The notes below the pieces were generated by a model. It ran no database searches. It was given only the letters and a program-made list of their open reading frames with translations, and was not told where the DNA came from. From Carposina sasakii (Eukaryota > Arthropoda > Insecta > Lepidoptera > Carposinidae): a DNA stretch of 64,000 nt. The position numbers and the translations under genes were made by a program. Positions 31,289 to 42,130 of this stretch are shown here, piece by piece. The stretch spans positions 6,448,001-6,512,000 of the forward strand of contig CP053155.1 of NCBI GenBank assembly GCA_014607495.2, written 5' to 3'. Every line of letters starts with the position of its first letter. Positions within the stretch are counted from its first letter, which is position 1.

Positions 31289-31667
31289 TTTAAAATATAA
31301 ATAAAATTTATGGTTATTTGACAGCACAATCCCTTTTAATCAAATGTCCTGGTATTTCTTCTTCGAATCCTGGTTTTCAAAGAATTGAGATGGCAACCCT
31401 ACCCTAAACACCAGTGCTTGACAAAATTTCTACAGAACCAAGAAAAACTTGACTTGCGTTACGTTTGAACATGGGAAATATTGTAGGTAAGTACCCAACC
31501 TAAGGGTGGATAATGGGATTGGGAGAAAGTACCTAGGTAGGTAGGTACGTAGGCCACATCACAGCCGACTACTTATACGTAGGAACTACGGAGATATCTG
31601 ACTCTATGTATTTAATTGTATCAGGCGTTACTATTCGGAAGTTCTAATTTCCATCGGGGGTTCACCA

Positions 31668-31700
31668 CCCCACACACACACAACACACACACACACCACA
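31668..31700. repeat. (CA)n microsatellite
   Basis: Two interrupted runs of CACACA, separated by AACAC, in an otherwise mixed sequence. Confidence 0.9.
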
Positions 31701-31709
31701 GACTGTATG

Positions 31710-32157
31710 TGGCTGTGTGGTGGTGGCAAGGGGTATCTAATGTTTGCCCGAAAATTAGATTCCATAATAATACGAATGCCATACGCATTGTTACCCGACT
31801 GCGCGGCACAAAGGAATGGTTTTGTGTTTAACAGTCTATGTATGTATGTTTGTATGTTCCTTTGAAGAACTACACAGACCAAATAGTCCGTTACCCAAAG
31901 AGATTAAAATACATTTCCGTGGGACTTACTTCCGCCATACGAACTACTGATATGTACGTTTTCGGCATATTTTCCTGAACATGAAAAGTGCTGTAGTCAC
32001 TTCGTAGGGGTATGGAGGGGGGAGCTATGACGTAACAAAGATGGCGGCCGGGCATATACTATTTACGCTGTATTTACATAAATACTGGGCCAATTTACTC
32101 AAATAGGGTCTCAAATAAAAGGTATTTAAATAACATTATGAATTTATTTAATGTACA
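31710..32157. other. Spacer with no recognised gene
   Basis: Mixed sequence without a recognised gene or element. Confidence 0.4.
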
Positions 32158-32395
32158 GATTTTAATGTTGCAAAATTGTTACTTAGCTCGTGCCTCGCAA
32201 AGTACGTCAAACCGTTGGTCCTGCGCCTGATCTCCCTCCGGTCGTGTCGGCTTTCCGTCCCATCGGACTATGAGAGTAACGGAATAGAGAGTGCATCTGT
32301 GTTTGCGCACACACTTGTGCACTATAATATCTCCTGCGTACCTGGCCAATCTCCGTAGAGATTGGTCGCCTTGGCCGAAATACGGTCGGAGATCA
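32158..32395 (+). repeat. Interspersed repeat, family C
   Basis: CCTGCGCCTGATCTCCCTCC, CGTCCCATCGGACTATGAGA and ACTATAATATCTCCTGCG form a block of a type I recall as common in moth genomes. Only one copy is present in this window, so the family call rests on recall. Confidence 0.4.
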
Positions 32396-32440
32396 TCATC
32401 ATTTAATTCCTAACATTCATTCATATAAACTTAGTAACAA

Positions 32441-32668
32441 ACTAAGGCGCCCGCGCCTCCGTCTGCGTGGACTACAGAAAAAACAAAATGTCGAAATTAT
32501 CCGGGATAAAAACATTTTTCCGGGATAAAAAGTAGCCTATACTGTATGTTAAGTGGGATCTGTCACAATATATTACTGAAAACTGCATCGAAATCGGTTC
32601 AGCTGTTTCTGACATTTGCGCGCACAAACATCGATCCGTTACAATTTTATTATAGTATGTATAGATAT
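32441..32668 (-). mobile_element. Non-autonomous Helitron, degraded
   Basis: It shares the GGACTACAGAAAAAACAAAA and doubled CCGGGATAAAAA motifs with the copies at 34558 and 41801. The final CTAG is altered and an internal segment is lost. Confidence 0.65.
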
Positions 32669-33229
32669 AGATGAAATATTTACAAAAAACAACATTTTTG
32701 AAAAATAAACTTTTTTACCACGTAATAAACTCGATAACCGTTAGAATTATGAAAATTTAGGGTATTATTAAATATATTGCTACATTTATCAGCTTTCTAC
32801 TACACCTTAAACAATTAAAATCGAGCAATAAACAGCGGAACTGGAGTCATATAGGTAAGCGTGGGTATAGCGCCGAACTGGCTACGTACGAGTATAACAC
32901 TTTAAGTTTGAATTTCATATAGTTTGTATAAAATAACAAAGTTACATTTTCGGGTTGGTAAATGTGCTATATCTACCAGACTACCGATCAGACATAATAC
33001 AATTTATTTTTTTGTGAGAGTTTGTATTGTGATCTAATACGTGTATATTTTTTAGATTGTTGGCTCACTTAGTTCAAAAGTTCGAGAGGGGACACATTTT
33101 ACCACTTTGGAAGTGTAGCTTGTAGACGATTAACTATGAGAAATAATGGCTTGGGGAACCTCCATTTCATTTTTAAAGACCTGTCTTTTGACACCTCACA
33201 TGAGTAGGTATAAGTTTCAGTTCCATGTA

Positions 33230-34045
33230 TGGGATAACGCCCCCCCTGTACATCTGTACACCTCGCCTGAACCTCCACCCGATCCGAGATATCATAGAGC
33301 TCCACTCCACTCCCATTTCACGGACGATCTCCCGGACGTAGATATAGATGAAATTAAATCGGGGCGGCTCTCGGACAGGTTAAGAATGGATAGGCTCCCG
33401 GGAAAACAGGTTGGCCGCTGATCTCCTTAATGCTGAGAGAAAAGCTGAAAGAAAAGGTACTTAACTCAGTGATGGCCAGACTACCCCAAAGGCATGGAGC
33501 AGAGGCTAGTGTAGTGGTTTTGTTTTCAAGAAGGGACACAAAACGCTCTTTAAACACTGTAGGCTAATCACACTTCTGAGCCACGTCTATAAGCTATTCT
33601 CGAAAGTCGTGACGAATTGTTTGGCATTAAGATTTGCAGCCTTTTAGCCACCGGAACGGACCGGGTTTCGCAAAGGCGTCCATGTCTGTGGGTCACATCC
33701 ATAGGTACTGTACGGCAGGTCATACAGAAGTCAATAGGAGACTAACCAACCGCTGTATATGGCTTTTGTGGATCACGAAAAAGCCTTCGACTTCTTTGAA
33801 ACCTACAATTCTTGCAGCGATGCCAAATCGACTGACGATATGTGGAGATTCTGAGAAATATCTACCAAATGGCAACGATGTCTATTCAAGTCCAAACCAA
33901 CCAAACAGAACTAATCCAACTACTTCTAGGTGTAAGACAGGGTGATATCACATCCCCGAAATTCATCACCAACGCGATGGAGCACGTATTCAAGAGGCTA
34001 AAGTGGCAAGGACTAGGTATCAACGTCAACCGTGAATATTCGTCA
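33230..34045 (+). pseudogene. RTE-type reverse transcriptase relic
   Basis: In several frames the plus strand encodes the reverse transcriptase region that precedes the part kept at 11772-12559. Recognisable blocks are an FVDHEKAFD-type motif, SIQVQTNQTE, and LGVRQGDITSPK...TNAMEHVFK. Many stops and frameshifts interrupt it. It ends abruptly after NVNREYSS, just before the Asp-Asp motif. Confidence 0.85.
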
Positions 34046-34139
34046 CTTCGCCGGCCGATACCGTGGCATGCTCGCTTCGCTCGCTAAATTTAACCTAAAC
34101 TAACCTACCCAAACCAAAGCTAAACCTATTCATCGATAA

Positions 34140-34380
34140 TTTTAAACCGATTTTATGCTTCTTCTAGAATCAATTGCTATGGCAAATTATTTTATGGCAT
34201 ATGATAATTATGGATTACAATGATTATGACAAATGATGTTATGGAAATTGACTTTTTAGAAAACAAAGTTTCTGGCATATGACTATTATGGCAAACAAGT
34301 GAATATAACATATGAAATTATGAGAAACAATATTATGTCTGTTGACAATTACACATGGCAAATGAAATTCTGGCAAGTGG
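34140..34380. repeat. Degenerate TATGGCAAAT/ATATGA-type repeats
   Basis: TGGCAAAT, TGGCATATGA, TTATGGCAAAC and related words recur at irregular spacing over about 240 bp next to the RTE relic. It looks like a decayed simple repeat. Confidence 0.5.
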
Positions 34381-34557
34381 AGGTATCCCGTTTGGTTTAC
34401 ATAAGAAATGTCTGATTATGACTGAGAGTACCTACTAGGTACCGAATGGGTAGGTAAATACACGTCGAAAAAATAAGACGCGATGCGGCAGCTATCATTG
34501 CTTGTATGCTGTATAAGCTAGTTTTAAAAAATCCTTTCCTAGAAAAGATATTAGAGA

Positions 34558-34861
34558 CTAGTGGACGCCCGCGACTCCGTCCGCGTGGACTACAGAAAAA
34601 ACAAAATGTCGAAATTATCCGGGACAAAAATATTTTCCCGGGATAAAAAGTAGCCTATATGTTAAGTGGGACCTGTCACAATATATTCCTGAAAACTGCA
34701 TCGAAATCGGTTTAGCCGTTTCTGAGATTAGCGTGCACAAATCCAAAAATCATAGTTTTGGGTACTATTGCGTTGATAAAGGTCTCCTATAATATTTTTT
34801 CTCATATATCTTCCATGTACAGACAGCGACCCGTTACATTTTTATTACATGTATAAGTAGA
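34558..34861 (-). mobile_element. Non-autonomous Helitron, 304 bp
   Basis: On the minus strand it begins TCTACTTATACATGTAATAA after A and ends CGCGGACGGAGTCGCGGGCG, TCCACTAG, before T. It is very similar to the copies at 5651 and 41801, which suggests the family moved recently. Confidence 0.82.
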
Positions 34862-35212
34862 TACATAAGTACCTACATACTTACCAAGTTATACAGGATG
34901 TAATGTAACAAAAGAGATATGTTAAGCGAAATGTTATCTATAGAAATAGACCACTAAAAAGAATTTATCTACAAAATTTGAGATTGGAAATAACGTTTAC
35001 TGTCTGTATATATTTGTTAAATAAATATGTATGATTTTCTTCAAGAAATAAGACGAACATTCTGTGCCAAAATTGACCATTCCAGTTGATTCCAGTCTGT
35101 TCCAGTCTCTTTTTATTTGCCTTTTCCACAGGATATACAAAAAAATATTATACATACAGAAGAATTGAGAACCTCCTCCTTTTTTGAAGTCGGTTAAAAA
35201 AAGAAACTCAGA

Positions 35213-35998
35213 GGATTCGGCGGGAAAGCTAGAAGGGAGCGGGTGTAATTTTTATGAGAAAATCTAAATTCATATGTAAATGACTTGCATGTGTCCGTAA
35301 AGTTTGTTTTCAGGTAGATAAGTTCGCAATAAGTTTTTTTTTTCTTGTGATGTGATTCTAGTGTTTATGCATGTAAGCTGAGTAAAACGATTTCTTCGCG
35401 GCCTCATGTAAGTTGTTTTTGCAATTCATTTTGATTTTGTCTAATTTTATACTCGTTTTTTGAAGATTTTTCCGGCGTTTCCTAAACGATAAAATTATCC
35501 ATTCATCATCTAATGATGATAATTCATCCACCATAAAATCACAATGGCTTTATGGGCATAGTTCCCCTTGCCTAACTTTCATGATTTTTTTTTTGTTTAG
35601 TTTATCCCGAAGCAAAGGCAAGGGGAACTAAGCCTAAAACATACATCAATTGTCTTCTAATTCAAATGATTTCTGAATTTATGATGGATGATTTTGATGA
35701 TGATGAATGGAAACGTTGGGAAATCAAGAATGGGTGTAAAATTAGTAAAGATCAAAAATAATTGCAGATACAACTTACATGAGCCCATGAAGAGATCGTA
35801 TTCCATCTAAAGTTTTACTTAGCTTACCTGCGTATAAAACCATGCACACGCACTAGATTCACATCACAAGTAAACAAAATATAACTTATCTAACAGAAAA
35901 CATCACTTTACGGACACATGCAAACCATTTACAAATAAATTTTGATTTTCACAAGAAAATTACACCCGCTCCCTTCCAGCTTTTCCCGCCGAATGCCT
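35213..35998. mobile_element. Full-length palindromic (foldback) MITE
   Basis: The two arms of about 390 bp are inverted copies. They start GATTCGGCGGGAAAGCTAGA and end AGCTTTTCCCGCCGAATGCC, with matching inner blocks such as GACTTGCATGTGTCCGTAAA against TTTACGGACACATGCAAACC. It encodes no protein. Fragments lie at 2661-3537 and 24853-25240. It ends about 230 bp upstream of the NAA60 start codon. Confidence 0.88.
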
Positions 35999-36226
35999 TT
36001 CGTGATAAACTAAACAAAAAAATTAAATCTGTCAACTGTCATATTACGAGACAAACAAAAAGCGTCAGTTAAATAAACTTCAATTTTGTATTTATCGTGA
36101 AAATGCTAAACGTAGATTTAATTTTCATGTATCTGTAATTTTAACCTAATATTATTCTTGTTATGCTAGAAGATAGCCTGTATAGTGGATTGTGATAGTG
36201 ACTAGTTTTGATGGCCACACTACCGA
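35999..36226 (+). promoter_or_regulatory. NAA60 promoter and 5' UTR interval
   Basis: This is the only non-transposon sequence between the palindromic MITE and the NAA60 start, so the core promoter must lie here or inside the MITE. I see no clear TATA box. An ATG at 36211 opens a short upstream frame (see findings). Confidence 0.4.
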
Positions 36227-37144
36227 ATGGCTGGGTTCAGCTGGTGAGTTTACACAAAAAATTGCTCTGTATTTGCAAGGTATTCGGATTTCACGTAGCC
36301 GCCTGGCTTGGTAATTGAATGCTGTATTGTCTATCATGAGGTTAAATAGTTACCTAATTAAATGGTCAATGAGCTCGATATTTCTGATATTCCCTTCGGT
36401 TACAATGACTCACTGTATTGGGCAATCATTTCAATACTAGCATGTAAACTATGTACGACCTTGTTCATTTCTCATAAGAATTTAGAAGTTAGGTAAGGAC
36501 ATGTGCATCATATGCATGCTACTATTTTAGAATCAGATTTTTTTACTTTGAACAACTCACATTTTATGTACCTAAAATTTTTATCATTTTCAGACAAGGT
36601 AACAATCTAACTTACCTTATTTTGGCAGTGCCTCCTAATAACATCAGAGAGCAAACTTTTAATTAGCTATTAATAACTTAATTATTTACATTTTTTAAAT
36701 TGACTATAGGATTTCAAGTTTAATTTTATTTACATATCCAAATGAGCTACATATAAAAAACCTTTCACTGACAAGAGAAATGTGAATTTCAGGAATTTCT
36801 CTGTTTTTTTACGTACTTTCTTACTTTTTTTGACACCATAAAAACAAACTATGAATTAAATTGTATTTTTCTTAGCTGTTCATTTAATAATGCCGAAAAA
36901 CTGAGACCCTTTTTGAGATAAATAGATAATTTAAATAAAGAAAATTTTATGAAGTTAATTAACAAATCAGCAAGGATAATTATCAAAATAATTATCCAAA
37001 AAAATATTTATCTTGATAATTTCGAACCCTGCTGAAAAATAAAATCATTGTATTGTGTGTAAATCTGAAAACTTAGCTAAGCTGAAAGGGTCAGTCTAAG
37101 TGTTAACTGATTAATTGAATACTTTATTACAGGTACCTTTCTGA
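36211..37144 (+). other. Upstream open frame overlapping the NAA60 start
   Basis: The ATG at 36211 reads 11 codons to the exon 1 donor. After splicing it continues with four more (ending TGA at 37142-37144) in a different frame from NAA60. Neither this ATG nor the NAA60 ATG has a purine at -3, so leaky scanning is plausible. Confidence 0.5.
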
Positions 37145-40100
37145 AGGCTTCCAAGTTATTATTGAGAAGTCCAAAGAGACAAAATGCTCTCTGAAGGACA
37201 TACAGTTGCGTTTCTTGTGCCCTGATGACTTGGAGGAGGTTAGTGAAGAATGAAAATTCCATAATTCTTAGTGTATCTAAGTTAAAGAGGCAAAAATAGA
37301 TAAAAATGTGATACCAAGCAAAGTACTACTATTCCAAATGACCTATTAAGCTTAATATAAACATTATTATTATTAGTGGCTTAGTGGTTATAGCGGCTGG
37401 CATGGTTTGCAGTGGTTGTGGGTTCGATTCCCACTCGGGTGAAGAATTTTTCCATTTCTCTGTTAATAATATATAATATCTTGACTAAGATAAATTTATA
37501 AAAACACTTCTCCATAATATAATCCGTTAATATAAACATGTTTTGTCCTAACTATACTATAACTTTACCTTTATTTTTAGGTGAGGACCCTGTGCAGAGA
37601 TTGGTTTCCAATAGAATATCCACAATCATGGTATGAAGACATCACATCGTCAGAGAGATTCTTTGCTTTAGCAGCAGTGTACCAGAACCAAATAATAGGC
37701 CTTATAGTTGCTGAAATCAGACCATACCTGAAACTCAACACGGAAGATAGAGGGATACTATCCAGGTGGTTTGCGTCAAAGGACACGCTGGTTGCATACA
37801 TTCTTTCTCTAGGTAATTTTGTTTTTATAAGTCTTTTGGTTAATATTTATTGTTCTTTGGACAACATAGATAGAGTGGGCTCATTTATTCATATTTAAAA
37901 TTAAACTTTTTGGTCAGTCTTATAGGAAAACCAATGATTGAAAATATATAACAAATCGAGATTCTAAATTTGATTTACATGAATATGTATGTAAGTATAA
38001 TATTTAATTACCCACTTAAATTACTGTGGTAACACTTCATAATATTATTATCATTCTGAATGTACCTATATAATTACTTATTCTGGTTAGGTTAGTAATA
38101 ATCATTTGGTTAGGTTTCCCCATGACCTGGCGATCCTGTGACTAGAATGGGCTTATTTGTTATTGTTTGATACATTGCTGTTTTGGTTCACTTGTGACTT
38201 TCCATTAGTGTTTATTAGTTATTTCAACATTTTTGATTTTTTCATATTTGAAATTTTAAATAATTTAGGAATTTTCCTGCTATAATTTTTAGTAGTTTTC
38301 AACTCAGAATCATGGTCTGTAGTCACCATATCAATATTTGCCTGGCTGTCACAAACACCCTGTATAATAAAAAATATGGAAAAAAAAATAATGGTCATAT
38401 AGCCGCGTGGTGCCGGCAGAGTAGAGTTTATACCACACCTGCCTGCCCGTGGGTATCGTACGAGGCGATTAAGGGTTTCCGGGAGGTGGGCAGCAGCGCC
38501 TCCCGTACTGACAACATAGTCCGAAAATCACACTGCGGTCACCAATCCGCCTGCCAAGCGTGGTGACTATGGGCAAAACCCCCCTATGGCAGTAGCCTTG
38601 TGGCGTGCCCTGGGGGAGACCTATGTCCAGCAGTGGACTGCGACTCACTGTGTGAGACTTCATTAAAATACATTAAATAAATCTCCTTCCGAGCATGTCA
38701 TAAGAGTTGAGTAAGGAACTCGGGCATTCTCTCAGGCGATAAGCTAGCAACTGATCATTAACATCTGTCCCCGTCATGCTAAATGTGGCCCCACTTCCTC
38801 AGCCGTTTCTTATGACATGCCCGGAAGATGATGCTGCTGATGTATTCTAGTGAAGGCACGCAGGCAGTTTTTTGGAATTTTCTGTGGCACTATTGAGCGA
38901 TTGTACACTCAACTGTCTGTCATTCGTTTAGGCGTGTCCCGCTCATTCCGCCGCTCGGGCGTGGCCACGCTGCTGCTGGACGTCCTGATCCAGCACCTGG
39001 CGGGTCCGGTACCGCGCGCGCCGCACCACCACCGCGTCAAGGCGCTGTTCCTGCACGTGCTCACTACCAACACGGAGGCTATACTGTTCTATGAGAAACG
39101 CAGGTCAGTTCTCTTGGGTCTGGCAGACTATTTACATGATACCGTTTCTTTGAATGTTGAATGCAATTATTGATATGACATTATGTACTGGTAAAAAATT
39201 TAAAATTGTGTCATAAAGGCAGTTTAGACATTGCCAGTCATTTGTTGCTTCAAAAAAATTGTGTGTATCGAGAAAAAGGTATTATGTGGGCGAGGCTTAA
39301 GTTGATTGCCATCGCTAGATGGTGGCTGTCAAACATGACATTTAGTCTTGAATTTGAATTTAGAAAATAAGCCTGTCGCTTTTCACTATTAATTATGTGC
39401 CTGTTGATAATTATGAAAAATTTGAAACATGGCCATATGGCTTTATGTTCAGGTTCAACTTAGGTACTCTGCTTTCAGTTGTCCCTACAAATCTGATATT
39501 TGTTAGATCTAATCTCTATCTATCGCAGCTTTCATACTATAGGGGCACATCTCGAAAATTTTGTGATTTCGAGTTTTTATAATATAATATGGGCACAAAA
39601 TCAACACGCCTACATCTTAAACGCATTTTCCCAATAATATTTTTTTTCGAGTTGTGCCCCTATTGTATGAAAGCTGCGAGATACGGTAATACGGTAAAGC
39701 TGAGAGAATAAGGTATCATTTACCTATTCAATCAGGTACTTACATCGTAAAACTTGAAAGAACTTAAAACTTGTTTGTGAAACTGATAACAATTGATAAA
39801 TTATCTTTAAAAAACATGCAAAAAGGTTAGTAGGATAAATCAGCTTGGTAACATGTTATTGTTTGTAAATTTCACTGAAATAACCGCAGATAGACAACGA
39901 GATTAGGTGTGTAAAGTCCATCAAAATTAATAAATAAAACAAAATCATTATAAATAACATCCTGTTTTGGATCTCCAGATTCCGGCTGCACTCGTTCCTG
40001 CCATACTACTACTCGATAAAGGGGCGCTGTAAGGACGGGTTCACATACGTGTACTATGTGAACGGCGGCCACGCCCCCTGGGGCTTGTACGACTACGTAA

Positions 40101-40195
40101 AGTTCATGGCGCGCGCGGCGTGGCGCGGCGCAGGCCTTTACCCGTGGCTTTGGCGAAAACTACATACGGCACTCACGATCGCGTGGCACAGGTAG
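36227..40195 (+). CDS. NAA60: N-alpha-acetyltransferase 60 (Golgi, NatF)
   Basis: NAA60 acetylates N-termini of transmembrane proteins on the cytosolic face of the Golgi. Exons are 36227-36243, 37133-37238, 37581-37812, 38932-39103 and 39979-40195; joined in phase they give 247 residues (human 242). Conserved blocks are DWFPIEYPQSWYEDITS, LIVAEI, VAYILSLGV (catalytic-type Tyr114), the acetyl-CoA loop RRSGVA (residues 125-130, RxxGxA), LHVLTTNTEAILFYEKR (His160, matching the human catalytic His) and LPYYYSIKGRCKDGFTYVYY. The C-terminus is rich in Trp, Leu and basic residues, fitting the membrane-binding helices of the family. Start: exon 1 has only 17 coding bases, preceded by an in-frame TGA at 36209-36211. 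The loop before the catalytic His carries a Pro/His-rich stretch (GPVPRAPHHHR). The final AGG-TAG could also serve as a splice donor, so a longer C-terminus is possible. Confidence 0.95.
37375..37532 (+). repeat. tRNA-derived SINE copy in NAA60 intron 2
   Basis: GGCTTAGTGGTTATAGCGGC (A-box region) and GTGGGTTCGATTCCCACTCG (B box) are followed by the body GAAGAATTTTTCCATTTCT and the tail ACTTCTCCATAATATAATCC. The same order is found at 63101-63298. Confidence 0.85.
38327..38366. repeat. MITE terminus in NAA60 intron 3
   Basis: TATTTGCCTGGCTGTCACAA followed by ACACCCTGTATA matches the ends of the MITE at 16282-16759. The sequence just before it (AACTCAGAATCATGGTCTG) also matches the inner part of that element, in inverted orientation. 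Confidence 0.6.
38395..38665 (+). mobile_element. LINE fragments including an RTE 3' end, in NAA60 intron 3
   Basis: The last part (GCCCTGGGGGAGACCTATGT, CCAGCAGTGGACTG) encodes the RTE tail [15 protein letters not shown], as in the copy at 11772. The first part, CCGCGTGGTGCCGGCAGAG through GTGGTGACTATGGGCAAAAC, belongs to another moth repeat of unclear class. Confidence 0.7.
38693..38822. repeat. Short foldback MITE in NAA60 intron 3
   Basis: GAGCATGTCATAAGAG at the left and TTTCTTATGACATGCCCGG at the right are inverted. The interior GCTAGCAACTGATCATTAAC and CATGCTAAATGTGG recur near 3760-3830. Confidence 0.6.
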
Positions 40196-41800
40196 TCTAT
40201 ATACCCTTGTTTTTGTCAGTCCTTGTAAGTGTTTCGGTATGTAGGTCATATTTACGTGTGAGTAAAAGTAACTCCGCGGCCGGAGACGCTGGGTGCTATT
40301 TGACGAATGACTCGCTCGATGCAGTTTGATATTTTTTGACAAAGCGTTTAGGAATTGCCGTATTCTTTGCGTACCTAACATGTTCACAATTTGCCCCTTA
40401 TACAGCTACAGTATAGTTATGTTTTTGTACCTACTGAACAACGTGACATTGAGGTAAGTAGACTGCTCATGAATATTCTAGATATACCTATATATTACAA
40501 GTACCTACCTACCCTCATAATATATGGTGTTGGGCTTGTTCATTATACCTCATAGCTGCAGTAAATTGGCCTTAAAAATTCCAGACGTGGATTATTGCTT
40601 TCCATGTACCTATAAGTTACATTGTAGCTGTAGGTTTTGTGCCGAAACCTTTGAATTTATTTTTTTTTGTAGATTATATAAAAGCCCTTTGGGAATTTAT
40701 CTATAATAATCCCAAATTCTTGTCGAGTATTACAAAATAGGTATTATGTTTATTGGGGTTAAATTTTTTTATCGATCCCTCAAAAACATGGGTATTATTT
40801 TGGAGTAAATTGAAAATTATGGTAGGTATTATTATTTTATCCAGTATTAACTATCCCCTAAAACATTCTCTTTCTTAGACTGATCAAACATTTCGTGACC
40901 CCGTTCCTAATTCCTTATATCACATTTGCATGCAGTTACCTTTAATACTAAACTATATGTTTTAAGACAAATCTTTTTTTTTAAATATTATTATAGTCTA
41001 CTAATTAGGTTAGAATAAGATAAAACTATTATTTATATTGACTTATTTAAAAAAATAGATGTTTAGTTCCACATTCATGTTGCATTTTGGGCGAATCGTA
41101 AATAAGGTGAATAGTATTCAATTATAAAATTACTGCGTTTTCAGAAAAGCCAACAAAAACGTACAGGTGCAAGTATAGCGGTGGTAGAATGTTAATGAGA
41201 AAATTTGATATTTTTAAGAATCAATACGATGTTTGTATAAATGCAGTTGTATTTTTTATTTTTTTACAATTCGACTCGTGATTCAGTTGGCATAGAGCAG
41301 GTTTATCTGCCTATTCCTAATATAATTCAAGTTTATATCTTGTCCAATATAATTCAACTGAATTGCTTATGTCGCGTCAATTTGAACAAAAAATAAAATT
41401 ATTTGTGATAAATTTATAGTACTCGAAGCTTTAAGTGGTGTATTGTCGAACAAAAGGTATTGGCAGTGGTTAAGTTTTTCGATACGGTACAGAGTTTAAC
41501 ATAATTTACAGGTAGTTGTGCCATTACTTACTGCCAAGAATTGTATGGTGCCTGTGTGTTCAGATATTACGTCATTGTGGTTACTAGTTTATTGTATATG
41601 AACAAAATTATGAGGTCTATAATATATTAAGTCTGAGATGTTTCCGTACACTATAATATGGCTAATGTTTATAAGATATCCGTTCTCATGTTCAGATAAT
41701 CATACGCAATGTGTAAATATTTCTACGAAGGCTCCCTTACTATTAAACACGATCTAGCGTTATCTAGATATTTGGTATCTATCGCGGTACATATTAGTAA
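40196..41800. other. NAA60 3' UTR and spacer
   Basis: AT-rich sequence downstream of the NAA60 stop. No further open frame of note and no confident polyadenylation site. Confidence 0.45.
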
Positions 41801-42130
41801 CTAGTGGACGCCCGCGACTCCGTCCGCGTGGACTACAGAAAAAACAAAATATCGAGATTATCCGGGATAAAAACATTTTCCCGGGATAAAAAGTAGCCTA
41901 TATGTTAAGTGGGACCTGTCACAATATATTCCTGAAAACTGCATCGATATCGGTTCAGACGTTTCTGAGATTAGCGTGCACAAACGCACAGACATACCGA
42001 CAAACAGACAAAAATTCCATAAATCATTGTTTTGGGTACTATTGCGTTGATAAAGGTATCCTATAATATTTTTTCTTAATATCTTCCATGTACAGACAGC
42101 GATCCGTTACATTTTTATTATATGTATAGA
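41801..42130 (-). mobile_element. Non-autonomous Helitron, 330 bp (best-preserved copy)
   Basis: On the minus strand it runs from TCTATACATATAATAAAAAT (after A) to CGCGGACGGAGTCGCGGGCG and TCCACTAG (before T). I use it as the reference for the family. Confidence 0.85.

Larger units (their letters stand above)
29947..31401. mobile_element. hAT-like element, 1455 bp, carrying a nested Helitron
   Basis: CCCTAAAC is duplicated at 29939-29946 and 31402-31409. The element begins TAGGGTCCTG and ends GGCAACCCTA, so its inverted termini are short and imperfect. The Helitron at 30467-31288 is inside it. Removing the Helitron leaves about 630 bp with no transposase frame. Confidence 0.55.

Noticed and set aside
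34085..34130. CCTAA-like words after the RTE relic
   Set aside because: Irregular AACCTAAAC/AACCTACCC spacing, not a telomeric array.
40160..40387. 75-codon minus frame near the NAA60 end
   Set aside because: Antisense to and just beyond the last NAA60 exon, with no homology.
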